DNA from: Archangium gephyra
GTDB taxonomy: Bacteria; Myxococcota; Myxococcia; Myxococcales; Myxococcaceae
Assembly (NCBI RefSeq): GCF_001027285.1
Contig: NZ_CP011509.1
Location: 6,844,501 to 6,908,500, forward strand
Length of the DNA stretch: 64,000 bases
Direction of reading: 5' to 3'
Part shown: positions 18,933 to 27,391 of the stretch, piece after piece
How the letters are laid out: each line of letters starts with the position of its first letter
Position numbering within the stretch: the first letter of the stretch is position 1
Made by a program: the position numbers and the translations under genes
The notes under the pieces: model-generated
Databases searched by the model: none
The model's input: the letters and a program-made list of their open reading frames with translations, nothing else
What the model was told of the DNA's origin: nothing

Positions 18933-19703
18933 TCAGTCGCGGATCGGCAGACGATCCGTACCGGAGGACTTCTCCGCCATCTCGAACACGGGCGCCGGGG
19001 CCGGCTGCACGTCGGCGGCCGCCGCTCCCGTCAGCAGGTGCGCGGGCACCGGCGAGGCCTTCACCGCCGCATCGAGGGACGCACCCCGCAGGGCCGCCAG
19101 GCGCTTGCGCCACAGGAACACCCCAAGCCCCACCACCGCCAGGGTGCCGAACACCACCAGCTGCCCCTCCTTCATCCGGTCGATCGCGTAGTCCAGCTTG
19201 TCCCCGAAGTGGAAGCCGAGCCACACGAAGAACGGCGCGGACAGCAGCGCCGCCAGACCGTCCCAGAAGAGGAAGCGCCAGTACGACATGCCCGCGGAAC
19301 CGGCGCTGAAGTACGTCACCGCACGCACACCGGGCATGAAGCGCGCGATCATCACGATCTTCTGCCCGTGCAGCGCGAACAGCCCCTCCACCCGGGCCCG
19401 CTTCTCGGGGGTGATGAACTTGCCCAGGAAGCCGGTGGGGGTAGTAGAGCGGCCCACCTTCGAGCCAAACCGGCGGCCGGCGTAGAAGATGAGGCTGTCG
19501 CCCACGAGGATGCCCAGGAAGCCGACCAGCATCATCACCGACAGGCTGGCCGCGCCCTTGTGGGCCAGGAAGCCACCCAGGATGAGCGAGATGTCCTCGG
19601 GCAGAGGCACGCCCAGCCCACAGGCCACCAGGATGCCGAAGACAGTGGCATAGGCGAGGAAGCCGTGGGTACTGCCCAGCAGGTTGGTGAGGAATTCTTG
19701 CAC
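18933..19703 (-). CDS. DedA-family inner-membrane protein
   Basis: Member of the DedA/SNARE-associated family, implicated in flipping undecaprenyl phosphate or phospholipids across the inner membrane. The diagnostic segments are GVPLPEDISLILGGFLA, VGDSLIFYAGRRFG, the ITPEKRARVEGLFALHGQK region, and RFMPGVRAVTYFSAGSAGMS with its conserved Arg and Pro-Gly. Four to five membrane segments are visible, the last near GQLVVFGTLAVVGLGVFLW. A 50-residue soluble C-terminal tail, unusual in length, ends EKSSGTDRLPIRD. The gene stands alone, converging with the PilZ-Hsp70 gene. Confidence 0.92.
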   Translation of the reverse strand: MQEFLTNLLGSTHGFLAYATVFGILVACGLGVPLPEDISLILGGFLAHKGAASLSVMMLVGFLGILVGDSLIFYAGRRFGSKVGRSTTPTGFLGKFITPEKRARVEGLFALHGQKIVMIARFMPGVRAVTYFSAGSAGMSYWRFLFWDGLAALLSAPFFVWLGFHFGDKLDYAIDRMKEGQLVVFGTLAVVGLGVFLWRKRLAALRGASLDAAVKASPVPAHLLTGAAAADVQPAPAPVFEMAEKSSGTDRLPIRD

Positions 19704-19976
19704 GCTCGTCTCTCTGTCACGTCCGGGGAGACCAGGTAGGCATCGTCATCCGAGCCCAGGCCTCCAGCGCCCCCGCATCAACCGGGTACGCGTCGTCAAA
19801 ACTCCGAGCCCCCATACACCGACTCATAATCCCCAGGTGCGTCCGCTGCTCGATGTGCGAACGCCTGGGCCTGCGTCCGAGTGCCCGGCTGCTCCTGGTA
19901 TGGCCGTGTGGGTGTCTCGAAGGTCCCTCGCATCGTCCGCGAGGAAGGTAGCACGGTGCGCAAGGGGGGGTGTTTC

Positions 19977-20432
19977 TCAAGTCTTTCCCACGAGCGACTT
20001 CATGGCTTCCCGGTTGTCTCGGACCTTCTGGCCAAAGTGGCTCACGATTCCCATCAGCAGCTTCATGCAGGCCTGGGGCTTCTGGATGGTGAGCTTCTGG
20101 AAGTCCGCGTGACGGATCTCCACCGCCGTCACGTCCGTCATGGCCACGGCGGTGCACAGCCGCTCGCCCTTCTGGATGAGGGTCAGTTCACCCAGGGGCT
20201 CTCCGGCCACCACATCCCCGAGCGTCACTTCCTCGCCCGCGGTGTTCTTCGCACTCAGCCGGACCGTGCCGTCCCCGACGATGAAGAGGGACTCGCCAGG
20301 CCGGTTCTCCAGGAACAGGGCCGATCCCTTGGGAAACGCCCGGGCGACCCCGATGGCGGCGAAGATCTGGATGCCGACATCGGTGAAATCCTTGAAGAGC
20401 GGGGATGCTTTGAGTGCGGCTGCAACCTCCAT
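19977..20432 (-). CDS. cyclic-nucleotide-binding-domain protein (no output domain)
   Basis: A stand-alone Crp/cNMP-binding domain of 151 residues. It shows the beta-roll with FPKGSALFLENRPGESLFIVGDGTVRLS and the phosphate-binding-cassette area VAGEPLGELTLIQKGERLCTAVAMTDVTAVEI. There is no helix-turn-helix, kinase or GEF partner domain; the last 35 residues are helical (KPQACMKLLMGIVSHFGQKV). In canonical cAMP binders the cassette is GE(L/I)ALL....R.A; here GELTLIQKGERLCTA is degenerate and lacks the Arg, so ligand binding is uncertain. Start at MEVAAALK; the longer frame adds six residues. It may act through protein contacts. Confidence 0.85.
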   Translation of the reverse strand: MEVAAALKASPLFKDFTDVGIQIFAAIGVARAFPKGSALFLENRPGESLFIVGDGTVRLSAKNTAGEEVTLGDVVAGEPLGELTLIQKGERLCTAVAMTDVTAVEIRHADFQKLTIQKPQACMKLLMGIVSHFGQKVRDNREAMKSLVGKT

Positions 20433-20470
20433 GCGAGGTGGTCCTAACACGCACGCTGGCGGGCGTCACG

Positions 20471-20986
20471 TTAACGGCTGGCCCGGTGGTCGGCGGCCGT
20501 CTGGACGTAGTGCTTCGCGGACTCGAGCAGGAAGCTCCGCTCCTCCTCGGTGATGGGCCGCTTCACCTTCCCCGGCGAGCCCACCACCAGCGAGCCCGGT
20601 GGAATCTTCGTCCCCGGCGTGAGCAGCGTCCCGGCGCCGATGATGCACTCGTCGCCGATCTCCACGCCGTCCATCACGATGGCCCCCATCCCCACCAGCA
20701 CCCGGTTGCCCACCGTGCACCCGTGCAGCACCACGTGGTGCCCCACCGTCACGTCGTCCCCGATCGTCGTCGAGTACCGGTGGCTCGTGACGTGGATCAT
20801 CGTGAGATCCTGGATGTTGGTCCTCCGGCCAATGCGGATGGGGTTCACGTCCCCCCGCAGCACCGAGTTGAACCACACCGAGGAGTCCTCCCCCAGCTCC
20901 ACGTCCCCGATCACCTGCGCCGAGTCCTCCACGAAGCAGCTCGGGTGGACACGCGGGGTTTGATCACGGAAACGGCGCAGGGCCAT
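20471..20986 (-). CDS. gamma-carbonic-anhydrase-like (YrdA/PaaY-type) hexapeptide-repeat protein
   Basis: Left-handed beta-helix protein of 171 residues, related to gamma-class carbonic anhydrases and YrdA. Hexapeptide repeats run from SAQVIGDVELGEDSSVW to IGDECIIGAGTLL. Putative zinc ligands are His65 in MIHVTSH and His83/His88 in GHHVVLHGC, with the spacing of the family. The acidic loop with the proton-shuttle Glu of the archaeal Cam enzyme is absent, as in YrdA-type proteins, so carbonic anhydrase activity is not assured; thioesterase-like or unknown roles are described for relatives. It lies 38 bases upstream (on its strand) of the cNMP-binding gene and may share its transcript. Confidence 0.9.
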   Translation of the reverse strand: MALRRFRDQTPRVHPSCFVEDSAQVIGDVELGEDSSVWFNSVLRGDVNPIRIGRRTNIQDLTMIHVTSHRYSTTIGDDVTVGHHVVLHGCTVGNRVLVGMGAIVMDGVEIGDECIIGAGTLLTPGTKIPPGSLVVGSPGKVKRPITEEERSFLLESAKHYVQTAADHRASR

Positions 20987-21032
20987 GGGTTCTCCAGTAG
21001 GGGGACGCGAGGGGGGAACCCGCTCGGGACGG

Positions 21033-21069
21033 GCACCCTCACCCCGACCCTCTCCCGAGGGGAGAGGGA
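21033..21069. repeat. REP-like GC-rich inverted repeat, copy 2
   Basis: CACCCTCACCCCGACCCTC followed by TCCCGAGGGGAGAGGG, immediately downstream of the miaB stop codon on the reverse strand. Same element as at 18868, 30175 and 37514-37633. Confidence 0.8.
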
Positions 21070-21076
21070 TTGAGAC

Positions 21077-22456
21077 TCAGGCCACGACGCAGGTTTCGGG
21101 GCTCGGGAGATCGGCGGGCGGTACCACCACCGGCTGGCTGAGCACCACCGTCTGCTTGCCGGACAGCTGGTTCGGCGTCGCGCTCTCCACCAGCACCTTC
21201 ACGAACGCCCCCGCCTGCGCGTCACCGTCGAAGTTCACCGTGCGGTTCTCCGGCGTCCGCCCGAAACGCTTCAGCGGGTTGTAGCGCGAGTGGCCCTCCA
21301 CCATCACCTCCACCTCCTGCCCCACCTGCGCCGCCGTGATCTCCCCGCTGATGCGCCGCTGGATCTTCTGCAGCCGCTCCAGCCGCTCGATCTTCACCTC
21401 GTGCGGCACCGGGCCCCACTCGTCCTCCTTCAGCGCCGCGCCCGTCTTCGGACGAGGGCTGTAGATGAACGAGAACTGGTTGTCGTAGCGGACCTTCTCC
21501 GTCAGCTCCAGCGTGAGCGCGAAGTCCTCCTCCGTCTCACCCGGGAAGCCCACGATGATGTCCGTCGTCACCGCGATGCCCGGACGCGCCGCCCGCAGCT
21601 TCTCCAGCCGCTCCAGGTACTGCACCACCGTGTAGTCGCGCCGCATCCGCTTGAGCACCGGATTCGACCCGCTCTGCACCGGCAGGTGGAAGTGCGGCAT
21701 GATCTTCGGCTGCGTCCGGAACGCCTCGATCAGCTCGTCCGACAAGTCATGCGGGTGGCTCGTCGTGAAGCGCACGCGCTCGATGCCCGGCACCTCCGCC
21801 GTCCGCAGCAGCAGCTGCGCGAAGCTCACGCCGCCCTGGTACGAGTTCACGTTCTGCCCGATGAGCGTCACCTCGCGCACGCCCACCTTCGCCAGGTCCG
21901 CCACCTCGGCGAGCACCTCCGGGAAGGCCCGGCTCACCTCGCGGCCACGGGTGTGCGGCACCACGCAGAAGGAGCAGACGTTGTCGCAGCCCTTCATCAC
22001 CGTGACGAACTCGGTCACCTTGCCGCGGCTCGTCTCGGGATCGGCGCGCGGGAAGACGTACTCCTCCGAGTCCACCCAGGCCGTCTCCACCACGCGCTCG
22101 CGCTCGCCCTGCACGCGGCCGATGATGTCCGGCAGCTTGGCGATGGAGTCCGGGCCGAAGACGAAGTCCAGGTAGGGCACCTTCTTGAGGAGCTTGTCCT
22201 TCTCCTGCTGGGCCACGCACCCGCCCACGCCCAGCAGCGTGCCGCGGGCCAGCTTCACCGTGCGGTAGCGGCCCAGGGCCGACAACATCTTGTCCTCGGC
22301 CTTCTCCCGGATGGAGCAGGTGTTGAGGATGATGAGGTCCGCCTCCTCCGGCACCGGCGTGGGCCGGTATTCCAGCTTGCCGAGTACCTCGCTCATGCGG
22401 AGCGAGTCGTTGACGTTCATCTGGCAGCCGAAGGTATGGATGAAGTAGCGCTTCAT
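21077..22456 (-). CDS. miaB: tRNA-2-methylthio-N6-dimethylallyladenosine synthase
   Basis: Radical-SAM methylthiotransferase that converts i6A37 to ms2i6A37 in tRNAs reading UNN codons. The N-terminal UPF0004 domain has the auxiliary-cluster cysteines Cys11, Cys47 and Cys80. The radical-SAM cluster Cys157, Cys161 and Cys164 lies in MKGCDNVCSFCVVPHTRGRE. The C-terminal TRAM domain is around GQEVEVMVEGHSR. Length 459 aa is typical. The sequence MKRYFIHTFGCQMN at the start is characteristic of MiaB rather than MtaB or RimO. The REP-like repeat follows its stop. Confidence 0.97.
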   Translation of the reverse strand: MKRYFIHTFGCQMNVNDSLRMSEVLGKLEYRPTPVPEEADLIILNTCSIREKAEDKMLSALGRYRTVKLARGTLLGVGGCVAQQEKDKLLKKVPYLDFVFGPDSIAKLPDIIGRVQGERERVVETAWVDSEEYVFPRADPETSRGKVTEFVTVMKGCDNVCSFCVVPHTRGREVSRAFPEVLAEVADLAKVGVREVTLIGQNVNSYQGGVSFAQLLLRTAEVPGIERVRFTTSHPHDLSDELIEAFRTQPKIMPHFHLPVQSGSNPVLKRMRRDYTVVQYLERLEKLRAARPGIAVTTDIIVGFPGETEEDFALTLELTEKVRYDNQFSFIYSPRPKTGAALKEDEWGPVPHEVKIERLERLQKIQRRISGEITAAQVGQEVEVMVEGHSRYNPLKRFGRTPENRTVNFDGDAQAGAFVKVLVESATPNQLSGKQTVVLSQPVVVPPADLPSPETCVVA

Positions 22457-22549
22457 GGGTCTTTCCGTACGGAGAACGGGCTCTTATCCGATGAGCCCCG
22501 GCGGATTGCAACGGTTCCAGCGCCCTGGCGGCCAGGGAGGCGAGCCCCC

Positions 22550-23056
22550 CTACGCCCGGGTGAGGGCCTTCTGCATCCGGGTGTGGAGCTCCACCAGGCG
22601 GTCCTCCTGCTGATTGAGCAGGTCGATCGCCTCCTGCCCGTAGCGCCGGGCCAGGGGCTCCAGGTCCTCGATGCGGTGCAACTCGTCGCGGACCCTGCCG
22701 GCCTTCTCGGCCGCGGTGGCATCCGCCTGCTGCTCCAGCTCCGCCAGCCGGGTGCGCAGCCGGCGCGCCGTCCAGCGCTGGCCCCCGTAGGCGCGCAGCA
22801 TCGAGTTGCCCAGCTCCACCACCTTCACCGCCAGCCCGGACGCCTTCAGGCCCAGCTCGTGCGCGGTGGTGAGCGCGGCCGTCTCCCCCGGCTTCGCCTG
22901 CTCCACATGGGCCAGGAAGGCCTCCTGGTAGCGGATGAGGCCCTGAAGATCGGCCTCGGTGAGGGCGTGGGCGGCGAAGCGCAGTGTGCGGGAGTCGGCG
23001 GCCCCCATGGCGCTGGCCTGCGACACATCGAGATCATCGAACATGGAACGGGACAT
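22550..23056 (-). CDS. hypothetical helical protein, partner of VWA gene
   Basis: A 168-residue, charged, predominantly alpha-helical protein starting MSRSMFDDLDVS. Coiled-coil-like stretches include RWTARRLRTRLAELEQQADATA and DELHRIEDLEPLARRYGQ. There is no signal peptide or membrane segment. It begins 11 bases after the stop of the VWA gene, so the two are surely co-transcribed. The longer frame to 23224 would overlap that gene and is rejected. No family recognised; a complex with the VWA protein is a reasonable inference. Confidence 0.75.
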   Translation of the reverse strand: MSRSMFDDLDVSQASAMGAADSRTLRFAAHALTEADLQGLIRYQEAFLAHVEQAKPGETAALTTAHELGLKASGLAVKVVELGNSMLRAYGGQRWTARRLRTRLAELEQQADATAAEKAGRVRDELHRIEDLEPLARRYGQEAIDLLNQQEDRLVELHTRMQKALTRA

Positions 23057-23067
23057 GGGTGTCTCTC

Positions 23068-24465
23068 TCAGGCGGGGACGAGCTGCTCCGCGATGCGGGA
23101 CAGATCGGCCACGGAGTTCACCACCACCGTCTGGTGGCACTCCTTCGAATAGGTGAGCATCTCGCTGTCCCCGAAGCCCCAGTTGGGACGGTCCTCGGGG
23201 CAGATCCACAGGAGCCGTTTGCACTTCTGCTTCAGGTCCTTGAGGGCCCAGGCGTTGTTGGCGTTGTAGTTGTTGCGGCCGTCCCCGATGATCATCACCG
23301 TGGTGCGCCGCGTGATGCTGCCGAGCTGATCCCTCGTGAACATGGCCAGCGCCCGGCCGTAGTTGGAGTTGGCGGTGAGCGACACGGCCTGCCCCATGGT
23401 GGCCAGGTCGATCGCCTTGTCCACCTCCTGCTCCTTGAAGTACTGCGTCACGTCGCCCACGTCCGACACGAAGACGAACGAGCGCACGCGCACGAAGAGC
23501 GACTGCAGCGTGTACGTGAAGAGCAGCATCATCCGCGACGCGTTGCGCACCGAGTCCGAGACGTCACAGAGGACGACGACCTCGGGGCGCTCGGGGCGGC
23601 GGGCGCGGAACTGGGGCACCATGGGAATACCCCCCCACGGCAGGTTGCGGCGCAGCGTGCGGCGCACGTTCAGCGTCCCCTTCCGCTTGGAGCGCGCCTT
23701 GCGGATCAGCCGGGCCTTGAGCTTCTCGGCCAGCGTCTTCACCGCGGACTCCATCTGGTTCACCTCGGCCTGGCTGAGCTGGTGCAGGGGCTTGTCCACC
23801 ACCCCACCCGTGGGCTTGCGGATGCGCGCCTCGGCCTGACGCTTCACCTCGCGCCGCGCCGCGTCCTCCACCTTGCGCATGGCCTCGGCCACGTGCCGCG
23901 AGACGATCTCCACCCCCTCCGCCGGCAGGCCCCGCTTGCGCAGCTCGTCCTCGAGCGTCTTCAGCTCCGAGCGCGCCCGATCCATCCCCGCCGCCACCAT
24001 CAGCCGCCGCGAGAAGAAGCCCGTCTGCATCGAGCTCTGCATCTGCGACAAGTCGAGCTGCAGCGTGGCCGAGCGGAAGATCTGCGCCAGCCTCGCCCGG
24101 TCCCCCATGAGGGCCGCCTGGGCCAGCGGGGACAGCTCGGGGAAGAGCTGGTTCATCTGGAACAGGAGCATCGTCAGGTTGTCGCCCTCGATGAGCCCCT
24201 GCTCCTGGATCTGCTGGGCCAGGGACTTGTCGAGCGCCTCGAACGTCTTGGCCGCCCCCGAGAAGAAGAAGTCGAAGGCCCGGTTGAAGACGTCCACGTC
24301 CTGGTGGCGCTTCACCATCGTGGTCCGCAGCACCGAGCGGAAGATGGTCTTGTCCTCGAGGCCCACCTCGGCGGTGGCCCGCGCCGCGTCCGACACCTCG
24401 GACGTGCTCACACGCACCCCGTTCTGGCGGAGGACCTCGGCGAACTCGACGATGCGTGCGTCCAT
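23068..24465 (-). CDS. CoxE-like von Willebrand factor A domain protein
   Basis: A 465-residue cytoplasmic protein of the VWA/CoxE class, relatives of which work with MoxR AAA+ ATPases to insert cofactors or remodel enzymes. The N-terminal 280 residues are helical and basic (REVKRQAEARIRKP). The VWA domain follows with a complete MIDAS start, LCDVSDSV (DxSxS), and further metal-site residues in TANSNYGRAL and IIGDGRNNYN. The start at MDARIVEF fits homologous N-termini; the frame is open to 24525. No MoxR gene is in the window, which is unusual because the two are commonly adjacent. It is followed by the 168-residue helical gene. Confidence 0.85.
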   Translation of the reverse strand: MDARIVEFAEVLRQNGVRVSTSEVSDAARATAEVGLEDKTIFRSVLRTTMVKRHQDVDVFNRAFDFFFSGAAKTFEALDKSLAQQIQEQGLIEGDNLTMLLFQMNQLFPELSPLAQAALMGDRARLAQIFRSATLQLDLSQMQSSMQTGFFSRRLMVAAGMDRARSELKTLEDELRKRGLPAEGVEIVSRHVAEAMRKVEDAARREVKRQAEARIRKPTGGVVDKPLHQLSQAEVNQMESAVKTLAEKLKARLIRKARSKRKGTLNVRRTLRRNLPWGGIPMVPQFRARRPERPEVVVLCDVSDSVRNASRMMLLFTYTLQSLFVRVRSFVFVSDVGDVTQYFKEQEVDKAIDLATMGQAVSLTANSNYGRALAMFTRDQLGSITRRTTVMIIGDGRNNYNANNAWALKDLKQKCKRLLWICPEDRPNWGFGDSEMLTYSKECHQTVVVNSVADLSRIAEQLVPA

Positions 24466-24658
24466 GTGGTCGTCAACCCTTCCACCCAGCGTTCTACCAG
24501 CCTCCGCCCTGCCCCGATTCCCCATCCTCCCAACCTGTCACGGGGCCCTCAATCCTCTTGTCGCACCCGTGCGGGCCACACCCTCGTTCTCCCTACGACC
24601 GGCCCGGTGCGTCCTGTATACCCGCCCGGCACGCGGAAAACCCGAGGGGAGACATTCC

Positions 24659-25384
24659 ATGCCAACAGCCGTCATCACCGGAGCGGGCATCCGGCTCGGC
24701 AAGGCCATCGCCCTGGCGCTGGCCGAGGCCGGGTACGACCTGGCCCTGCACGTCCACCGCTCGACCGAGGGAGCGGAGGAGGTCGCCACCCGGGCCCGTG
24801 CCCTGGGACGCACCGCCACGGTGCACCGCGCCAACCTGGGAGACCCGAAGGAGCTGGAGTCGCTGGCGGCCTCCCTGCGCGCGGCCCACCCCGCCATCGA
24901 CGTCCTCGTGAACAACGCGGGCATCTTCGAGCGGGTGGCCTTCGAGGACATCACCCGGGAGCAGTACCACCGGATGATGGGAATCAACCTGGAGGCGCCC
25001 TTCTTCCTCACCCAGGCGCTGCTCCCGGCGCTGCGAGCCGCTCCCCAGCCGCTCGTCGTGAACCTCACCGACATTGGCGCGGAGCGGGTGGTGAGCCACT
25101 ACGCCCACTACACGGCCAGCAAGGCCGGGCTGATCGCGCTCACCCGGGCACTGGCGGTGGAGCTCGCGCCCCGGGTGCGGGTGAACGCCATCTCTCCAGG
25201 GACGGTCATCTTCCCGGAGGACTACGACGAAGCCGCCCGGCGGGAAACGCTCGCCCGCATCCCCCTCGGACGGGAGGGCTCGGCCGAGGACATCGCCCGG
25301 ACCGTGGTCTTCCTGGCACGCGAGGCGCCCTATATCTCCGGACAGGTGATCGCCGTGGATGGAGCCAGGAGCGCCCAGCTATGA
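24659..25384 (+). CDS. pteridine-reductase-like short-chain dehydrogenase (FolM/PTR1 type)
   Basis: NADPH-dependent SDR of 241 residues. The cofactor motif is TGAGIRLG, with Arg where classical SDRs have Gly. This TGxxxRxG form is the mark of pteridine reductases such as PTR1 and FolM. Other SDR elements are VNNAG, the active-site YTASKAG (Tyr-x-x-x-Lys) and the C-terminal SGQVIAVDGA. FolM-like enzymes reduce dihydromonapterin or dihydrofolate. This fits the next gene (FolB domain), with which it overlaps by ATGA. GAGGGGAGA lies nine bases before the ATG. Exact substrate not determinable from sequence. Confidence 0.85.
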   Translation: MPTAVITGAGIRLGKAIALALAEAGYDLALHVHRSTEGAEEVATRARALGRTATVHRANLGDPKELESLAASLRAAHPAIDVLVNNAGIFERVAFEDITREQYHRMMGINLEAPFFLTQALLPALRAAPQPLVVNLTDIGAERVVSHYAHYTASKAGLIALTRALAVELAPRVRVNAISPGTVIFPEDYDEAARRETLARIPLGREGSAEDIARTVVFLAREAPYISGQVIAVDGARSAQL

Positions 25385-26217
25385 ACCGCCTTTCCTCCGA
25401 TGCCTTCGCGGCCGCCCCCCGCGACGCGCAGGGCCGCCCCCTGGATGTCATCGAGCTGCGCCAGCTCCCGGTGAATTGCATCGTCGGGGTGTACCCGGCC
25501 GAGCGCGGTACGCCGCAGCCGCTGGAGCTCGACGTGGCCCTCTATCTGGACACCCGGAAGGCCGCCGCCGAGGGGAGTCTCCGTGACACGGTGGACTACG
25601 CGCGGCTGTCCGGCGAGCTGCGCTTCCTGCTGGAGTCGGCCGACTTCCGCATGCTGGAGACGGCCGCCGAGGCCCTCTGCCGCTACATCCTCGCCCCGCC
25701 CACGGACGACTCGGCGCGAGCCCCGGTACGGGCCGTCACCCTGCGGCTGTCCAAACCGGAAGCCCTGGGCCGGGCGGGCCTCGCCTCGCTGCAGGTGCAC
25801 CGCACGGCGGAGGAGTACCGCTTCGAGGTGGAGGAGAAGCCCTTCGGACGGGTGGACATCGTCTTCCAGGACGAGCACGTGGGCATCTACCGGCTGCGCA
25901 TCGCCCCGGGCCGCACCATCCCCACGCATGAGCACCGGGTGATGAGCGAGTCCGAGCTGGTGCTGGGCCACGGGCTGCTGCTCCAGGGCCGGCCAGTGCT
26001 GGCGGGCACGGGCTTCCGGTGGCCGAAGCACCTTCCGCACCGCTACGACAATCCGCGGGCGATCGAGCAGACGGTGCTGTGTGTGGACCGTCCGGCCTTC
26101 ATCCCCCATGACGAAGTAGAGGTGCCCGAGCCCGCCGGTGGACTGGTGCCCGTGGAAGGCCGGGCGTACTACCCGGCGGCGGCGAGCACGCCGGAAGCGG
26201 AGGGCGAGCGGTGGTGA
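25381..26217 (+). CDS. dihydroneopterin aldolase (FolB) domain fused to a cupin domain
   Basis: A 278-residue two-domain protein. Residues about 18-135 form a FolB/dihydroneopterin aldolase fold: IELRQLPVNCIVGVYPAERGTPQPLELDVAL, then DFRMLETAAEAL and LRLSKPEAL with the conserved Lys-Pro. Residues about 140-250 look like a cupin: VGIYRLRIAPGRTIPTHEHRVMSESELVLGHGLLLQGRP, where His-x-His, Glu and a later His could bind a metal. FolB proteins normally end after about 120 residues, so the cupin is an addition. Both ends overlap neighbouring SDR genes (ATGA and GTGA), implying translational coupling. The cupin may act on, or sense, a pterin; this is inference. Confidence 0.85.
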   Translation: MNRLSSDAFAAAPRDAQGRPLDVIELRQLPVNCIVGVYPAERGTPQPLELDVALYLDTRKAAAEGSLRDTVDYARLSGELRFLLESADFRMLETAAEALCRYILAPPTDDSARAPVRAVTLRLSKPEALGRAGLASLQVHRTAEEYRFEVEEKPFGRVDIVFQDEHVGIYRLRIAPGRTIPTHEHRVMSESELVLGHGLLLQGRPVLAGTGFRWPKHLPHRYDNPRAIEQTVLCVDRPAFIPHDEVEVPEPAGGLVPVEGRAYYPAAASTPEAEGERW

Positions 26218-26999
26218 GCACCCGGCCAGTGGGGACACGGAAGGTGCTGGTGACGGGCGGGGGCAGCGGCATGGGCCTCGCGGTGGCCGAAGCACTGCTG
26301 CGAACCGGAGGCCGGGTGGCGGTGACGGGGCGCCGGGTGGAGCGGCTGGAGGCGGTGGTCCGCGCCTGGCCCGGTCAGGCCGTGGCCCTGCCCTGCGATC
26401 TCGCCTCCCCTTCCGAACGCACGGGCCTGTTGGCGCGGGCCCGTGACGCGCTGGGCGGGCTGGATGGCCTGGTGCACTCGGCGGGGGTGGTGGAGCACCA
26501 GCTCCCCGGTCACATCTCCGAGGAAGCGCTGCGGGCCCAACTGGAGCTCAACCTGGTGGCCCCGCTGCGCCTGGGCGAAGAGGCGCTGTCGCTCCTGGAG
26601 GACGGAGGGGGCATGGTGTTCATCGCCTCGACGCTCGCCCTGCGGCCACTGCCCACCAGCGCCGTCTACAGCGCGGCCAAGGCCGGATTGCTGGCGGCGA
26701 TGCGCTCACTGGCCCTGGCGGGCGCCCTACGGCGCATCCGGGCCAACGCCGTCTGCCCGGGAGTGGTGGACACCGAGATGGTCCGGGCCCCGCGCCTGAG
26801 CCCCGGCGAGCCGCCTCCCGAGGGCGAGGAGCTCGAGCGGAGGATCTCCGCCCAGTTGTCCACGCTGGGGGCGTTGCATCCCCTGGGGCGGCTGGGGAAG
26901 GCCGAGGAGGTGGCCGAGGCGGTGGTGCACCTGCTGTCGGCCCCGTGGACCACCGGCAGCGAGCTGGTGATCGACGGAGGGATACTGCTGCGCGAGTGA
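26214..26999 (+). CDS. short-chain dehydrogenase/reductase
   Basis: Classical SDR of about 261 residues with the NAD(P) motif TGGGSGMG, Arg after the second strand (TGRR, suggesting NADPH), CDLAS, a VHSAGV variant of NNAG, and the active-site YSAAKAG. The C-terminal TTGSELVIDGG is typical of the FabG-like group. The start is GTG at 26211 or 26214; the latter gives a four-base overlap with the FolB-cupin gene. Its place as third gene of the coupled pterin cluster suggests a pterin- or sugar-linked substrate, but the sequence itself is generic. It ends two bases from the stop of the convergent queD. Confidence 0.85.
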   Translation: MSTRPVGTRKVLVTGGGSGMGLAVAEALLRTGGRVAVTGRRVERLEAVVRAWPGQAVALPCDLASPSERTGLLARARDALGGLDGLVHSAGVVEHQLPGHISEEALRAQLELNLVAPLRLGEEALSLLEDGGGMVFIASTLALRPLPTSAVYSAAKAGLLAAMRSLALAGALRRIRANAVCPGVVDTEMVRAPRLSPGEPPPEGEELERRISAQLSTLGALHPLGRLGKAEEVAEAVVHLLSAPWTTGSELVIDGGILLRE

Positions 27000-27001
27000 G
27001 C

Positions 27002-27364
27002 TCAGTCGTTCTCGCCGCGGTAGATGCAACCCGAGGTGCAGGTCTCGCGCACCATCACCTGGGAGAGCAGCGGGAGCCGGGGCCGCACGCGCTGCCAGAT
27101 CCACCGCGCCAGGTTCTCGCTGGTGGGGTTGGAGAGCCCCTCGAGCTCATTGAGGTAGTAGTGATCGAGCTGGGCGTGCACCGGTTTGAAGGCCTCGGTG
27201 AGATCGGCGAAGTCCATCACCCAACCCGAGTCCGCCCCCACCGGACCCTGCACATGCAAGGTCACGCGGTAGGAGTGGCCATGCAACCGGGCGCACTTGT
27301 GCCCCGCGGGCACGTTGGGGAGGCGATGGGCCGCCTCGAAGGTGAACTCCTTGAAGATCTCCAA
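27002..27364 (-). CDS. queD: 6-carboxy-5,6,7,8-tetrahydropterin synthase (QueD/PTPS family)
   Basis: Converts dihydroneopterin triphosphate to 6-carboxytetrahydropterin in queuosine synthesis. The 120-residue protein has zinc ligands His13, His28 and His30. The catalytic Cys24 is in the CxxxHGH motif (C-A-R-L-H-G-H) that separates QueD from mammalian-type 6-pyruvoyl-tetrahydropterin synthases. [10 protein letters not shown] and the C-terminal Glu in [11 protein letters not shown] complete the site. No other queuosine gene is nearby. It converges with the pterin cluster of two SDRs and FolB-cupin, sharing the pterin theme. Confidence 0.93.
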   Translation of the reverse strand: MEIFKEFTFEAAHRLPNVPAGHKCARLHGHSYRVTLHVQGPVGADSGWVMDFADLTEAFKPVHAQLDHYYLNELEGLSNPTSENLARWIWQRVRPRLPLLSQVMVRETCTSGCIYRGEND

Positions 27365-27391
27365 AACCCACTCCTGTGTGCCGCCGGATCG

